A DNA stretch of 64,000 nucleotides from positions 3,906,001 through 3,970,000 of the forward strand of contig NZ_CP125295.1 of the NCBI RefSeq assembly GCF_030412785.1. The letters are read 5' to 3'. Below, piece after piece: positions 1-9,741 of this stretch. Every line of letters begins with the position of its first letter. The stretch's first letter is position 1. The notes under the pieces are model-generated. The model was not told the DNA's origin. It saw nothing but the letters and a program-made list of their open reading frames with translations, and made no database searches. This stretch comes from Paraburkholderia sabiae. GTDB lineage: Bacteria; Pseudomonadota; Gammaproteobacteria; Burkholderiales; Burkholderiaceae. A program made the position numbers and the translations under genes.

Positions 1-144
1 GTCGAAGACGGGCCCGAGTTCCTGCTGCAACGCGAGCGATTTGAGCATCAGCTTCTCGCTGCCCGAGTAGTGGTCGCAGGCAGGCAGCACTTTGGGCGGC
101 GCTTCGCCGTCAAACAGGACTTCGGCGGGAGTCAATGCACGCAT
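1..144 (-). CDS. CoA ester lyase (HpcH/HpaI, CitE-like), N-terminal fragment
   Basis: The first 48 codons of a leftward gene that continues past the left edge of the window. It starts MRALTPAEVLFDGEAPP and contains LPACDHYSGSEKLM, which resembles the N-terminus of HpcH/HpaI-family CitE-like lyases, and a gene of that family commonly lies beside mdh in Burkholderia. Such enzymes cleave or hydrolyse malyl-CoA or citramalyl-CoA type thioesters. The catalytic barrel is outside the window, so activity cannot be judged. It is read in the same direction as mdh but lies behind a probable terminator, so it may be transcribed separately. Confidence 0.7.
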   Translation of the reverse strand, partial: MRALTPAEVLFDGEAPPKVLPACDHYSGSEKLMLKSLALQQELGPVFD

Positions 145-308
145 TCTCGGCGTCAGGGGCGTGGGTACTGTCTGGATATTCCGATTCGGGCGCGTTCTGC
201 TGCTTCCCGGCTGCGAAGTGTCGCAGATCGAATCAAAACGCGCTCGGATCAGTGGTGCACAGCCGCATGCGGCTTGTCGCGCAAGCCGTCATGCGGGCTG
301 TCAAACGC

Positions 309-346
309 AAAAAACCGGAACCCGTCGCGTCGCAACGGAGTCCCGG
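309..346 (-). terminator. Rho-independent terminator after mdh
   Basis: On the minus strand an imperfect GC-rich hairpin (CCGGGACTCCGT paired with ACGGGTTCCGG) is followed at once by six T residues. It lies 19 bp beyond the mdh stop codon and ahead of the CoA ester lyase start. Confidence 0.7.
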
Positions 347-364
347 TCTCTCTGCATCCGGCGA

Positions 365-1348
365 TTAGCCGAGCAGGTGCTGAACGCCGTCGCGCTCTTC
401 GAGCAGCTCGTTCAGCGTGTTGTCCATCTTCTCGCGCGCGAACGCGTCGATCTGCAGGCCTTCGACACGCTTGTACTCGCCGTTTTCGCACGTCACGGCA
501 ACGCCGTAGACGATGTCTTCGGGGATGCCGTACGAGCCGTCCGACGGGATGCCCATCGTGACCCACTTGCCGTTCGTGCCCAGAACCCAGTCACGCACGT
601 GGTCGATTGCAGCGTTCGCTGCCGAAGCCGCCGACGACAGGCCGCGCGCTTCGATGATCGCCGCGCCGCGCTTGCCGACCGTCGGGATGAACGTGTTGCG
701 GTTCCATTCTTCGTCGTTGATCAGCTTGGTCAGATCCTGGCCTTCTGCCGTTGCAACGCGGAAATCCGGGTACATCGTCGGCGAGTGGTTGCCCCACACG
801 ACCAGCTTTTCGATCGACGAAACCGGCTTGCCCGACTTCGCAGCCAGTTGCGACAGCGCGCGGTTGTGGTCCAGACGCAGCATGGCCGTGAAGTTCTTCT
901 TCGGCAGATCCGGTGCCGACTTCATCGCGATGTAGGCGTTCGTGTTCGCCGGGTTGCCGACGACCAGCACCTTCACGTCGCGGCTCGCCACTTCGTTCAG
1001 CGCCTTGCCTTGCACCGTGAAGATTTCGGCGTTGGCCGACAGCAGGTCCTTGCGTTCCATGCCTTTCGAACGCGGGCGTGCACCGACCAGCAGCGCGACG
1101 TCGGCATCCTTGAATGCAACCTTGGGATCGTCAGTGACCACGACACCCGCGAGCAGCGGGAACGCGCAGTCTTCGAGTTCCATCACGACGCCTTTGACGG
1201 CGCCTTGCGCTTGCGGCAGGTCCAGCAGTTGCAGGATGACCGGCTGATCCTTGCCGAGCATGTCGCCATTGGCGATGCGGAACAGCAGGGAGTAACCGAT
1301 TTGACCTGCGGCGCCGGTGACGGCAACGCGCTTTGCGGGCTTAGCCAT
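365..1348 (-). CDS. mdh: Malate dehydrogenase
   Basis: A 327-residue NAD-dependent malate dehydrogenase that interconverts malate and oxaloacetate in the cytoplasmic TCA cycle. The N-terminal Rossmann motif is [11 protein letters not shown] (residues 12-22). The substrate-binding arginines fall in [15 protein letters not shown] and the catalytic histidine in [14 protein letters not shown]. The length matches the Thermus/beta-proteobacterial type of about 327-330 residues. The ATG is preceded by GGAGA at 7 bp. The gene is divergent from gntR-sdh-gltA, so three TCA enzymes sit around one control region. Confidence 0.97.
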   Translation of the reverse strand: MAKPAKRVAVTGAAGQIGYSLLFRIANGDMLGKDQPVILQLLDLPQAQGAVKGVVMELEDCAFPLLAGVVVTDDPKVAFKDADVALLVGARPRSKGMERKDLLSANAEIFTVQGKALNEVASRDVKVLVVGNPANTNAYIAMKSAPDLPKKNFTAMLRLDHNRALSQLAAKSGKPVSSIEKLVVWGNHSPTMYPDFRVATAEGQDLTKLINDEEWNRNTFIPTVGKRGAAIIEARGLSSAASAANAAIDHVRDWVLGTNGKWVTMGIPSDGSYGIPEDIVYGVAVTCENGEYKRVEGLQIDAFAREKMDNTLNELLEERDGVQHLLG

Positions 1349-1699
1349 TGAGAAATCTCCAGGACGATGCGTTGAACGCTAGGGAAAACGCCATTCTATA
1401 TGCGCGTTAAGCGAAGCGTGGTTTAAGCACGGCGAATTCGTTTGCGCGAGCCCTGCAGGCGGTCCGGAGAAGGCCAGAAGACACGCAGCCGGCGAAGCCG
1501 CCGTGCCGGAATAATCTGTGCTGCCGAGCGTGGGGACGGGAAGATGCTTGCCTGTGTGCCGCCGTGGCGATACCACGATCGACGAAACTTTCGGGCCGCT
1601 GCATGGCGCGGGCTCCAGCAAACAGCGCGTTTCGGCGGGCATTGCGGCGTACGTGTCGGGCAATGCAGGGCGGAGCGAAACCTGAACTGCGTGAGGGAA

Positions 1700-1737
1700 C
1701 AGCGTGATGCAGGGTGGCCTTTCGGTGCATCACGCTG
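1700..1737. promoter_or_regulatory. Perfect 12-bp inverted repeat (hairpin) upstream of mdh
   Basis: CAGCGTGATGCA (1700-1711) and TGCATCACGCTG (1726-1737) are exact reverse complements separated by 14 bases. No T-run follows in either direction, so a simple terminator is unlikely. It could be an RNA hairpin in an mdh leader or a protein site. Confidence 0.55.
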
Positions 1738-1757
1738 TTGACATAAAGCGGTGTCAA
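1738..1757. promoter_or_regulatory. TTGACA-N8-TGTCAA inverted repeat
   Basis: TTGACA (1738-1743) and TGTCAA (1752-1757) are reverse complements 8 bp apart, directly after the 12-bp inverted repeat. Read as -35 hexamers they would serve promoters facing either way, but I find no well-spaced -10 hexamer, so a dyad operator is equally possible. Confidence 0.35.
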
Positions 1758-1832
1758 AAATGCGTGGCACAACCCGCAAACCCTTGCTCGACAAGGAGTG
1801 TAGGAGTCGGGCGACACAAAGTCAACAGTATC

Positions 1833-1854
1833 TTATGTCTTATATAAGACATAA
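1833..1854. promoter_or_regulatory. Perfect 22-bp palindrome, candidate GntR operator
   Basis: TTATGTCT (1833-1840), a self-complementary TATATA centre, and AGACATAA (1847-1854) form a perfect palindrome 53 bp upstream of the gntR ATG. It is AT-rich in a GC-rich background. Size, symmetry and position suit autoregulation by the adjacent GntR protein and possible control of mdh and sdh; binding is inferred. Confidence 0.65.
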
Positions 1855-1907
1855 CTATTGCGGGAAAAATCTGGACGACGCGAGGCGCTTTGTGTTGAAA
1901 TGCGCGC

Positions 1908-2708
1908 ATGAATTCGAACCCGGCCAGCACAGCAAACCCTCCCGGCGCGCCCGGCGCGGGTGACGCTGCGCCTGCCGCCGCGCCGGCTCCGTCGCCGACA
2001 TTCAGCCCTCTCTATCAGCAGATCAAGGCGCTCATCACGCAGAGCCTCGAATCGGGTGAGTGGAAGCCGGGCGAGATCATTCCTAGTGAAGTCGAACTGG
2101 CCGCTCGTTACAAGGTCAGCCAGGGCACCGTGCGCAAGGCGATCGACGAACTCGCCGCCGACAACCTGCTGGTACGCCGTCAGGGTAAAGGCACCTTTGT
2201 TGCTACGCACAACGAAGAGCGCGCGCAGTTTCGCTTTCTCCGACTTCTCGCCGACGACGGCGCCGAACATCCGCATATCAGCAGGCTACTCGAATGCCGG
2301 CGTTTGCGTGCGTCGGCGGACATCGCGCGGCAGTTGGATCTGAAGCCGGCCGATCCCGTCGTGCTGATCAAGCGTCTTCTGACATTCGACGGCGAAGACA
2401 CCGTGCTCGACGAAATCTGGCTGCCGGGCGGCGTGTTTCGCGGACTGACGCTCGAGCGCCTGTCGGAGTACAAGGGCCCGCTCTATGCGATGTTCGAAAC
2501 GGAGTTCGGCACGCGCATGATCCGGGCGTCGGAGAAGATTCGCGCTGTCGCCGCCGATCCATCCGTTGCGGATCTTTTGCACGTGCCGACGGGATTTCCG
2601 TTGCTGTCGGTGGAACGCGTGTCCTATACCTATGGTGACCGTCCCGTTGAAGTGCGCCGGGGATGGTATGTCACAACCGGGTATTACTATCAAAACGATT
2701 TGAGTTGA
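1908..2708 (+). CDS. GntR-family regulator with UTRA domain
   Basis: A 266-residue transcription factor of the HutC-type GntR group. After a low-complexity Ala/Pro N-terminus (residues 1-30), a winged helix occupies about 35-100, with PSEVELAARYKVSQGTVRKA as helix-turn-helix and RRQGKGTFVA as the wing. A UTRA effector domain (about 115-255) follows, ending VEVRRGWYVTTGYYYQNDLS. It lies between mdh and sdhCDAB, a conserved position, and a perfect palindrome stands 53 bp upstream, so a TCA-cycle regulator is a reasonable guess. The effector is not evident from sequence. Confidence 0.9.
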   Translation: MNSNPASTANPPGAPGAGDAAPAAAPAPSPTFSPLYQQIKALITQSLESGEWKPGEIIPSEVELAARYKVSQGTVRKAIDELAADNLLVRRQGKGTFVATHNEERAQFRFLRLLADDGAEHPHISRLLECRRLRASADIARQLDLKPADPVVLIKRLLTFDGEDTVLDEIWLPGGVFRGLTLERLSEYKGPLYAMFETEFGTRMIRASEKIRAVAADPSVADLLHVPTGFPLLSVERVSYTYGDRPVEVRRGWYVTTGYYYQNDLS

Positions 2709-2860
2709 ACGAAGAAGCATTGCCGTGGGCTTGCGGCAAGGCTTGCGAGTGCCTTGATGCGTGCTTCGCGGCGCGCTTTCTCGAGCAGTGTTACGCTGCA
2801 GCGCGAAAAGAAAAGGCGCTAAAATTGCGGATTAGTGTGACTACATAGTAGGGGTCTAGC

Positions 2861-3277
2861 ATGGCAGAAGCCGTAAAAAAACCGAGGCCGGAATTCCGGA
2901 ACATCGGTATCGGGCAGATATTGGCGGCATACCGTCTCCCGCTGGCGGGACGCGTGTCGATTCTCCACCGCGTGAGCGGCGGGCTGCTGTTCATCTTCCT
3001 TCCGTTCCTGCTTTACCTCTTCGACCAGAGCCTGACTTCCGAACTGAGCTTCGAGGTGTTCAAGGGCTTCCTGTCGAACATCATCGTCAAGCTGATCACG
3101 CTGGTGCTCGCATGGGCGTTCCTGTTCCACTTCTGCGCGGGCGTGCGCCATCTGCTGATGGACACGAACCATGACGCCGTCACGAAGGAACGCGGCAAGA
3201 GCACATCGGTGGTCGTGCTCGTTGTGTCGTCGATCCTGACGATTGCCTTCGCGCTCAAACTGTTCGGAGCTTTCTAA
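2861..3277 (+). CDS. sdhC: Succinate dehydrogenase cytochrome b556 subunit
   Basis: A 138-residue inner-membrane anchor of complex II that carries haem and the quinone site together with SdhD. Three hydrophobic helices are visible (about residues 35-55, 70-90 and 110-130). HRVSG near residue 30 and HFCAGVRHLLMD near 85 hold the conserved histidines of the family. AGGGG precedes the ATG. It is the first gene of sdhCDAB, with 3 bp to sdhD. Confidence 0.95.
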   Translation: MAEAVKKPRPEFRNIGIGQILAAYRLPLAGRVSILHRVSGGLLFIFLPFLLYLFDQSLTSELSFEVFKGFLSNIIVKLITLVLAWAFLFHFCAGVRHLLMDTNHDAVTKERGKSTSVVVLVVSSILTIAFALKLFGAF

Positions 3278-3280
3278 AAC

Positions 3281-3649
3281 ATGTCCGCTAATAACCGGGT
3301 TGGCTCGAAGCGCCTCGTCGTGGGCGCGCACTACGGTCTGCGCGACTGGCTCGCGCAACGCATCACGGCCGTCGTCATGGCTGTGTACACCGTCATCCTG
3401 CTCGCGTGGTTCTTCGGCGCGCAGGCATTCTCTTACGACGGCTGGGCAGGCATCTTCGCCACGCAGTGGATGAAGCTCGCCACCTTCGTCGCGCTGCTGT
3501 CGCTGTTCTATCACGCGTGGGTCGGCATCCGTGACATCTGGATGGACTACATCAAGCCCGTGGGCACGCGGCTTCTGCTGCAGGCGCTGACGATCGTCTG
3601 GCTGCTCGCGTGTGCGGGCTACGCTGCGCAGATTCTCTGGAGAGTGTAA
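3281..3649 (+). CDS. sdhD: Succinate dehydrogenase membrane anchor subunit
   Basis: A 122-residue membrane subunit of complex II with three helices (about residues 28-47, 60-82 and 96-118). [16 protein letters not shown] contains the haem-ligand-type histidine and the conserved D-Y pair of SdhD. It is packed between sdhC (3 bp) and sdhA (4 bp), consistent with translational coupling. Confidence 0.95.
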   Translation: MSANNRVGSKRLVVGAHYGLRDWLAQRITAVVMAVYTVILLAWFFGAQAFSYDGWAGIFATQWMKLATFVALLSLFYHAWVGIRDIWMDYIKPVGTRLLLQALTIVWLLACAGYAAQILWRV

Positions 3650-3653
3650 AAGA

Positions 3654-5429
3654 ATGGTTGCAATCAAGAATTCTCTGCCGCGTCGCAAGTTCGATGTGGT
3701 CATCGTCGGCGCGGGCGGCTCCGGGATGCGCGCCTCGCTGCAGCTCGCGCGCGCGGGCCTCTCCGTGTGCGTGCTCTCGAAGGTGTTCCCGACGCGTTCG
3801 CACACCGTCGCCGCACAGGGCGGCATCGGCGCCTCGCTCGGCAACATGAGCGAAGACAACTGGCACTACCACTTCTACGACACGATCAAGGGCTCCGACT
3901 GGCTCGGCGACCAGGACGCGATCGAGTTCATGTGCCGCGAAGCGCCGAACGCCGTCTACGAACTGGAACACTTCGGCATGCCGTTCGACCGTAACGCGGA
4001 CGGCACGATCTACCAGCGCCCGTTCGGCGGCCACACGGCGAACTACGGCGAGAAGCCGGTCCAGCGCGCGTGCGCTGCCGCTGACCGTACGGGCCACGCA
4101 CTGCTGCACACGCTGTACCAGCAGAACGTCGCGGCGAAGACCACGTTCTTCGTCGAATGGATGGCGCTGGACCTGATCCGCGACGCCGAAGGCGACGTGC
4201 TCGGCGTGACCGCGCTCGAAATGGAAACGGGCGACGTCTACATCCTCGAAGGCAAGACCACGCTGTTCGCCACGGGCGGCGCGGGCCGGATCTTCGCGGC
4301 GTCGACCAATGCGTTCATCAACACGGGCGACGGCCTCGGCATGGCTGCACGCGCAGGCATCCCGCTCGAAGACATGGAATTCTGGCAATTCCACCCGACG
4401 GGCGTCGCCGGTGCCGGCGTGCTGATCACGGAAGGCGTGCGCGGCGAGGGCGGCATTCTGCGCAACTCGAACGGCGAGCGCTTCATGGAGCGCTATGCAC
4501 CGACGCTGAAGGATCTGGCGCCGCGCGACTTCGTCTCGCGCTCGATGGACCAGGAAATCAAGGAAGGCCGCGGCGTCGGTCCGAACAAGGACCACGTGCT
4601 GCTCGACCTGTCGCACATCGGCGCCGAGACGATCATGAAGCGTCTGCCGTCGATCCGCGAAATCGCGCTGAAGTTCGCGAACGTCGACTGCATCAAGGAG
4701 CCGATCCCCGTCGTGCCGACCATCCACTACCAGATGGGCGGCATTCCGACGAACATCCACGGTCAGGTCGTGGGCACCGCGAAGGGCCACGAAGACCCGA
4801 TCAACGGTTTCTACGCGGTGGGCGAATGCTCGTGCGTGTCGGTGCACGGCGCGAACCGTCTGGGCACGAACTCGCTGCTCGACCTGGTGGTGTTCGGCCG
4901 CGCGGCCGGCAACCACATCGTCAAGCACGTGAAAGAGATCAAGGATCACAAGCCGCTCCCGGCCGATGCCGCTGATTTCGCGCTGTCGCGTCTGGCGAAG
5001 CTCGACAATTCCAGCTCGGGCGAATACGCGCAAGACGTCGCCAACGACATCCGTTCGACGATGCAGAAGCATGCAGGCGTGTTCCGCACGTCGGCGCTGC
5101 TGGCTGAAGGCGTCGAGCGCATTCGCGAAGTGGCCGCACGTGCAGGCCACATCCATCTGAAGGACAAGTCGAAGGTGTTCAACACGGCGCGCGTGGAAGC
5201 GCTCGAAGTGGAGAACCTGATCGAAGTGGCGCGCGCGACGATGGTGTCGGCGGAAGCACGCAAGGAAAGCCGCGGCGCGCACGCGCAGAACGACTTCGAG
5301 CATCGCGACGACGAAAACTGGCTGCGCCATACGCTGTGGTACAGCGAAGGCGACCGCCTCGACTACAAGCCGGTACACATGAACCCGCTGACGGTCGAAT
5401 CGGTGCCGCCGAAGGCACGGACCTTCTAA
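3654..5429 (+). CDS. sdhA: Succinate dehydrogenase flavoprotein subunit
   Basis: A 591-residue catalytic subunit that oxidises succinate to fumarate. It shows the FAD dinucleotide fold [18 protein letters not shown], the FAD-linking histidine in [16 protein letters not shown], the active-site region [21 protein letters not shown] and the C-terminal [19 protein letters not shown] chose the ATG at 3654, 4 bp after sdhD, because an upstream in-frame ATG lies inside sdhD and would add 14 residues foreign to the family. Confidence 0.97.
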   Translation: MVAIKNSLPRRKFDVVIVGAGGSGMRASLQLARAGLSVCVLSKVFPTRSHTVAAQGGIGASLGNMSEDNWHYHFYDTIKGSDWLGDQDAIEFMCREAPNAVYELEHFGMPFDRNADGTIYQRPFGGHTANYGEKPVQRACAAADRTGHALLHTLYQQNVAAKTTFFVEWMALDLIRDAEGDVLGVTALEMETGDVYILEGKTTLFATGGAGRIFAASTNAFINTGDGLGMAARAGIPLEDMEFWQFHPTGVAGAGVLITEGVRGEGGILRNSNGERFMERYAPTLKDLAPRDFVSRSMDQEIKEGRGVGPNKDHVLLDLSHIGAETIMKRLPSIREIALKFANVDCIKEPIPVVPTIHYQMGGIPTNIHGQVVGTAKGHEDPINGFYAVGECSCVSVHGANRLGTNSLLDLVVFGRAAGNHIVKHVKEIKDHKPLPADAADFALSRLAKLDNSSSGEYAQDVANDIRSTMQKHAGVFRTSALLAEGVERIREVAARAGHIHLKDKSKVFNTARVEALEVENLIEVARATMVSAEARKESRGAHAQNDFEHRDDENWLRHTLWYSEGDRLDYKPVHMNPLTVESVPPKARTF

Positions 5430-5457
5430 GGCACACGCACAAAAAGGACCCCACACA

Positions 5458-6162
5458 ATGGCCAAGCGTACATTTGAAATCTATCGCTACGATCCGGACA
5501 AGGACGCCGCGCCGCGCATGCAGTCGTACGAGATCGAGATCGACTCGCACGAGCGCATGCTGCTCGACGCGCTGGTGAAACTGAAGGCGCTGGACGAAAC
5601 GCTGTCGTTCCGCCGTTCGTGCCGCGAAGGCGTGTGCGGCTCGGACGCGATGAACATCAACGGCAAGAACGGTCTGGCGTGTCTGACGAACCTGAACGAT
5701 CTGCCGCAGAAGATCGTGCTGCGTCCGCTGCCGGGACTGCCCGTCGTGCGCGACCTGATCGTCGACATGACGCAGTTCTTCAACCAGTATCACTCGATCA
5801 AGCCGTTCCTGATCAACGACACGCCGCCGCCGGAGAAGGAGCGTCTGCAGTCGCCGGAACAGCGTGACGAACTCGACGGTCTGTACGAGTGCATTCTGTG
5901 CGCGAGCTGCTCGACGTCGTGCCCGAGCTTCTGGTGGAATCCGGACAAGTTCGTCGGCCCGGCGGGCCTGCTGCAGGCCTACCGTTTCATCGCGGACAGC
6001 CGCGACGAGGCGACGGGCGAGCGTCTGGACAACCTGGAAGATCCGTACCGTCTGTTCCGTTGCCATACGATCATGAACTGCGTCGACGTGTGCCCGAAGG
6101 GGCTCAACCCGACGAAGGCGATCGGCAAGATCAAGGAATTGATGGTGCGCCGGACGGTCTGA
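5458..6162 (+). CDS. sdhB: Succinate dehydrogenase iron-sulfur subunit
   Basis: A 234-residue electron-transfer subunit. The [2Fe-2S] cysteines lie in [16 protein letters not shown] and NGLAC (about residues 55-75). The [4Fe-4S] set is [16 protein letters not shown] and the [3Fe-4S] set is [17 protein letters not shown]. It completes sdhCDAB, and its stop is one base before the sdhE start. Confidence 0.97.
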   Translation: MAKRTFEIYRYDPDKDAAPRMQSYEIEIDSHERMLLDALVKLKALDETLSFRRSCREGVCGSDAMNINGKNGLACLTNLNDLPQKIVLRPLPGLPVVRDLIVDMTQFFNQYHSIKPFLINDTPPPEKERLQSPEQRDELDGLYECILCASCSTSCPSFWWNPDKFVGPAGLLQAYRFIADSRDEATGERLDNLEDPYRLFRCHTIMNCVDVCPKGLNPTKAIGKIKELMVRRTV

Positions 6163-6163
6163 G

Positions 6164-6436
6164 ATGGACGACGCGTCACATCAGACCGACCCCCTTCGCC
6201 GCGCGCGCCTACGCTGGCGCGCACGGCGCGGCCTGCTGGAAAACGATCTGATCTTCGAACGTTTTTTCAGCCGATATGAGCATGAACTCAGTGATGCGGA
6301 CGTGGGCGCGCTCACGCGCCTGCTCGAACTGAGCGATAACGACCTGATGGACTTGCTGCTCGCACGCAAGGAACCGGAAGGCGACCTCGCCGACGCAGAT
6401 GTCAGGCGGGTGCTGGAGATGCTGCGTACGGTGTGA
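6164..6436 (+). CDS. sdhE: SdhE-type FAD assembly factor
   Basis: A 90-residue protein of the SdhE/Sdh5 (YgfY) family that promotes covalent flavinylation of SdhA. The hallmark R-G-x-x-E motif is in ARRGLLENDLIFERFF, followed by the short helical bundle ending in VRRVLEMLRTV. The start is one base after the sdhB stop, a classic complex II assembly arrangement. Confidence 0.92.
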   Translation: MDDASHQTDPLRRARLRWRARRGLLENDLIFERFFSRYEHELSDADVGALTRLLELSDNDLMDLLLARKEPEGDLADADVRRVLEMLRTV

Positions 6437-6517
6437 GCTTTGCCCGTATGCAGGTGAGTTTGATCCAGGCGTGCAATTATCGAAACCCTGTTTCCATACT
6501 TCGATTGAGGATGTGCT

Positions 6518-7819
6518 ATGACCCCGTCAGATGTTAAAGCCACGCTATCGTTCAGCGACAACTCGCCGAGCGTTGAAATGCCGATTTACAAGGGCACGAT
6601 GGGCCCGGATGTGATCGACATCCGTAAACTGTACGGTCAGACCGGCAAGTTCACGTACGATCCGGGCTTCATGTCGACGGCGTCGTGCAACTCGGCGATC
6701 ACCTACATCGACGGTGACAAGGGCGAGCTGCTGTACCGCGGCTTCCCGATCGACAACCTCGCGCAAAACGCCGACTTCCTCGAAACGTGCTATCTGCTGC
6801 TGAAAGGCGAACTGCCGAACCAGGCGCAGAAGGACGAGTTCGTGAAGACGGTCACGAACCACACGATGGTTCACGAGCAGATGCAGTTCTTCTTCCGTGG
6901 CTTCCGCCGTGACGCGCACCCGATGGCGATCCTCGTCGCCGCAGTCGGCGCGCTGTCGGCGTTCTACCACGACTCGCTCGACATCACGAACCCGCGTCAC
7001 CGCGAAGTCTCGGCGATCCGCATGATCGCGAAGCTGCCCACGCTGGTCGCAATGGCGTACAAGTACTCGATCGGCCAGCCGTTCGTGTATCCGCAGAACA
7101 ATCTGTCGTACAGCGCAAACTTCATGCGCATGATGTTCTCGAACCCGTGCGAAGAGTACAAGGTCAACGAAGTGCTGGTCCGCGCACTGGACCGCATCCT
7201 GATCCTGCACGCAGACCACGAGCAGAACGCGTCGACGTCGACGGTGCGTCTGGCCGGTTCGTCGGGTGCAAATCCGTTCGCGTGTATCGCTGCCGGTATC
7301 GCGTGTCTGTGGGGCCCGGCGCACGGCGGTGCGAACGAAGCCGCGCTGAACATGCTGGAAGAGATCGGCTCGGTCGACAACATTCCTGAGTTCATCAAGC
7401 AGGTGAAGGACAAGAACTCGGGCGTGAAGTTGATGGGCTTCGGTCACCGCGTCTACAAGAACTACGACCCGCGTGCGAAGCTGATGCGCGAAACGTGCCA
7501 CGAAGTGCTGAACGAACTGGGCCTGCACGACGACCCGCTGTTCAAGCTCGCAATGGCGCTCGAAAAGATCGCGCTGGAAGACGAATACTTCGTGTCGCGC
7601 AAGCTGTACCCGAACGTCGACTTCTACTCGGGCATCGTGCAGCGCGCGCTGGGCATCCCGACGTCGATGTTCACGTGTATCTTCGCGATGGCACGTACGG
7701 TCGGCTGGATCGCACAGTGGAACGAAATGATCGCCGACCCCGAACAGAAGATCGGCCGTCCGCGTCAGCTTTTCATCGGCGAATCGCCGCGCGAAGCAAA
7801 GCCGATCGCGAAGCGCTAG
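6518..7819 (+). CDS. gltA: Citrate synthase, type II
   Basis: A 433-residue hexameric-type citrate synthase condensing oxaloacetate with acetyl-CoA. Catalytic regions visible are [33 protein letters not shown] (active-site His) and [15 protein letters not shown]; the C-terminus ends [25 protein letters not shown] precedes the ATG. A strong terminator follows, closing the sdh-gltA block. Confidence 0.97.
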   Translation: MTPSDVKATLSFSDNSPSVEMPIYKGTMGPDVIDIRKLYGQTGKFTYDPGFMSTASCNSAITYIDGDKGELLYRGFPIDNLAQNADFLETCYLLLKGELPNQAQKDEFVKTVTNHTMVHEQMQFFFRGFRRDAHPMAILVAAVGALSAFYHDSLDITNPRHREVSAIRMIAKLPTLVAMAYKYSIGQPFVYPQNNLSYSANFMRMMFSNPCEEYKVNEVLVRALDRILILHADHEQNASTSTVRLAGSSGANPFACIAAGIACLWGPAHGGANEAALNMLEEIGSVDNIPEFIKQVKDKNSGVKLMGFGHRVYKNYDPRAKLMRETCHEVLNELGLHDDPLFKLAMALEKIALEDEYFVSRKLYPNVDFYSGIVQRALGIPTSMFTCIFAMARTVGWIAQWNEMIADPEQKIGRPRQLFIGESPREAKPIAKR

Positions 7820-7865
7820 GCAGCAGGGCGCGTGAGCGCTCTACGCTTGCGTTAAACGCATCGAA

Positions 7866-7906
7866 TAAAACACCCCAACGGTTCGCCGTTGGGGTGTTTT
7901 GTTTTT
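7866..7906 (+). terminator. Rho-independent terminator after gltA
   Basis: CACCCCAACGG and CCGTTGGGGTG form a perfect stem with a very short loop, followed by TTTTGTTTTT. An A-rich stretch on the left side may make it work in both directions. Confidence 0.92.
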
Positions 7907-7933
7907 GGCGCGTCCCTGCGTCTTGCATCACCG

Positions 7934-7967
7934 CTGGTAGTGTCGATACAGGTATCGGCACTACCAG
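7934..7967. promoter_or_regulatory. 16-bp near-perfect hairpin in the gltA-leuC spacer
   Basis: CTGGTAGTGTCGATAC and GTATCGGCACTACCAG pair over 16 positions with one mismatch and only two bases between them. A T-run (TTTTTT) comes about 12 bases later, too far for a standard terminator. It stands 115 bp upstream of leuC, so it could be part of a leu leader or a dyad operator. Confidence 0.45.
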
Positions 7968-8081
7968 CCAACTCCCTGTTTTTTATCGGTTTTCTCGATG
8001 TTTGGTGCGCGCGCAAAGCCAACTGCGTGGCATAATCGACCGGACACGAACTGCCCGTTGTGATTACAACCCCCGCATACC

Positions 8082-9491
8082 ATGGCACAGACTCTCTACG
8101 ACAAATTGTGGAACACGCACGTGGTCCACACGGAAGAAGACGGTACGACGATTCTCTACATCGACCGTCAACTGCTGCATGAAGTGACCAGCCCGCAGGC
8201 CTTCGAAGGTCTGAAGATGGCGGAGCGTCCCGTGTGGCGCATCAGCGCGAATCTGGCGGTGTCGGACCACAACGTGCCGACCACGGATCGCAGCCACGGC
8301 ATCGCTGATCCCGTCTCGAAGCTGCAGGTCGATACGCTCGACGCGAACTGCGACGCCTTCGGCATCACGCAGTTCAAGATGAACGACTTGCGCCAGGGCA
8401 TCGTGCACATCATCGGGCCGGAACAGGGCGCGACGCTGCCGGGCATGACGATCGTCTGCGGCGACTCGCACACGTCGACGCACGGCGCGTTCGGCGCGCT
8501 GGCGCACGGCATCGGCACCTCGGAAGTCGAGCACGTGCTGGCCACGCAAACGCTCTTGCAGAAGAAGAGCAAGAACATGCTCGTGAAGGTCGAAGGCGCA
8601 TTGCCGCGCGGTTGTACCGCGAAGGACATCGTGCTCGCCATCATCGGCAAGATCGGCACGGCGGGCGGCACGGGCTACGCGATCGAATTCGGCGGCTCGA
8701 CCATTCGCGCGCTGTCGATGGAAGGCCGCATGACCGTCTGCAACATGGCGATCGAAGCGGGCGCGCGCGCCGGCATGGTCGCCGTCGACGATACGACTGT
8801 CGAATATCTGAAGGGTCGTCCGTACTCGCCGCAAGGCGTCGAGTGGGATCAGGCCGTCGAATACTGGAAGCAGTTCAAGTCCGACGAAGGCGCGCATTTC
8901 GATCGCGTGGTCGAACTGAACGCCGCCGAGATCGTGCCGCAAGTCACGTGGGGCACGTCGCCGGAAATGGTCACGTCCATCGACGGACGCGTGCCGGATC
9001 CGGAAAAAGAGAAAGATCCCGTCAAGCGCGACGCTATCGAGCGCGCGCTGCAATACATGGCGCTCGAACCGAACCTGCCCATCGAATCGATCAAGCCGGA
9101 CAAGATCTTCATCGGCTCGTGCACGAACGCGCGCATCGAAGACATCCGCGCTGCCGCGTGGGTCGTGAAGAAGCTTGGCCGCCGCGTCGCGTCGAACATC
9201 CGTCTCGCGATGGTCGTGCCGGGCTCGGGTCTCGTGAAGGCGCAAGCCGAACGTGAAGGGCTCGACAAGGTCTTCACGGAAGCGGGCTTCGAATGGCGCG
9301 AGCCGGGCTGCTCGATGTGTCTCGCGATGAACGCCGACCGCCTCGAACCGGGCGAGCGTTGCGCGTCCACGTCGAACCGCAACTTCGAAGGCCGTCAAGG
9401 CGCGGGCGGACGCACGCACCTCGTCAGCCCGGCAATGGCTGCGGCTGCCGCCATCGAAGGGCATTTCGTCGACATTCGCAAGCTGGGATAA
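8082..9491 (+). CDS. leuC: 3-isopropylmalate dehydratase large subunit
   Basis: A 469-residue aconitase-family subunit which with LeuD isomerises 2-isopropylmalate to 3-isopropylmalate in leucine synthesis. The [4Fe-4S] cysteines lie in [14 protein letters not shown] and [23 protein letters not shown] and the C-terminal [20 protein letters not shown] are family signatures. The leuC-leuD-leuB order is intact, but a small lipoprotein gene sits between leuC and leuD. Confidence 0.97.
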   Translation: MAQTLYDKLWNTHVVHTEEDGTTILYIDRQLLHEVTSPQAFEGLKMAERPVWRISANLAVSDHNVPTTDRSHGIADPVSKLQVDTLDANCDAFGITQFKMNDLRQGIVHIIGPEQGATLPGMTIVCGDSHTSTHGAFGALAHGIGTSEVEHVLATQTLLQKKSKNMLVKVEGALPRGCTAKDIVLAIIGKIGTAGGTGYAIEFGGSTIRALSMEGRMTVCNMAIEAGARAGMVAVDDTTVEYLKGRPYSPQGVEWDQAVEYWKQFKSDEGAHFDRVVELNAAEIVPQVTWGTSPEMVTSIDGRVPDPEKEKDPVKRDAIERALQYMALEPNLPIESIKPDKIFIGSCTNARIEDIRAAAWVVKKLGRRVASNIRLAMVVPGSGLVKAQAEREGLDKVFTEAGFEWREPGCSMCLAMNADRLEPGERCASTSNRNFEGRQGAGGRTHLVSPAMAAAAAIEGHFVDIRKLG

Positions 9492-9498
9492 GCCCAAC

Positions 9499-9651
9499 AT
9501 GAACATCGATCGCATCGCACTTCTGCGCCGATTCGCACTCGCGACGCTCGCCGGGCTTCTGCTCGGCCTCGCCGGATGCAACACGGTGCACGGCTTTGGC
9601 GAAGACCTGCAGCATCTGGGCGGGTCGATCAGCGACAAGGCGGCAAAGTAA
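9499..9651 (+). CDS. Entericidin-like small lipoprotein
   Basis: A 50-residue protein starting MNIDRIALLRRFALATLAG. It has a signal peptide with two arginines and a hydrophobic core, and a lipobox LAGC that puts the lipidated Cys at about residue 27. The short mature part (CNTVHGFGEDLQHLGGSISDKAAK) matches the C-N-T-x-x-G-x-G-x-D layout of entericidin A/B lipoproteins. It begins 7 bp after leuC and lies ahead of leuD, so it is presumably co-transcribed. Entericidins are linked to membrane stress and lysis; its role inside a leucine operon is unknown. Confidence 0.85.
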   Translation: MNIDRIALLRRFALATLAGLLLGLAGCNTVHGFGEDLQHLGGSISDKAAK

Positions 9652-9741
9652 GCGGTTTTTGATTCGCCGGACGGCGTGAGTGACCTGCCCGGTCACGTAA
9701 GCGTAAAACGCGTCTTCCGGCTTCGAACAGGCTAAAGCGTC

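Larger units (their letters stand above)
1349..1907. other. Noncoding control region between mdh and gntR
   Basis: About 560 bp with no convincing gene. The short reading frames on both strands lack family resemblance and good ribosome-binding sites. It holds a perfect 12-bp inverted repeat (1700-1737), a TTGACA/TGTCAA inverted repeat (1738-1757) and a perfect 22-bp palindrome (1833-1854), so it is probably a divergent regulatory region, possibly including a leader or small RNA for mdh. Confidence 0.6.

Noticed and set aside
1379..1817. Several overlapping short frames between mdh and gntR
   Set aside because: They compete on both strands, have no recognisable domain and overlap strong inverted repeats.
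3612..3653. Upstream in-frame ATG for sdhA
   Set aside because: It lies within sdhD and would add residues absent from SdhA proteins; the ATG 4 bp after sdhD fits the operon.
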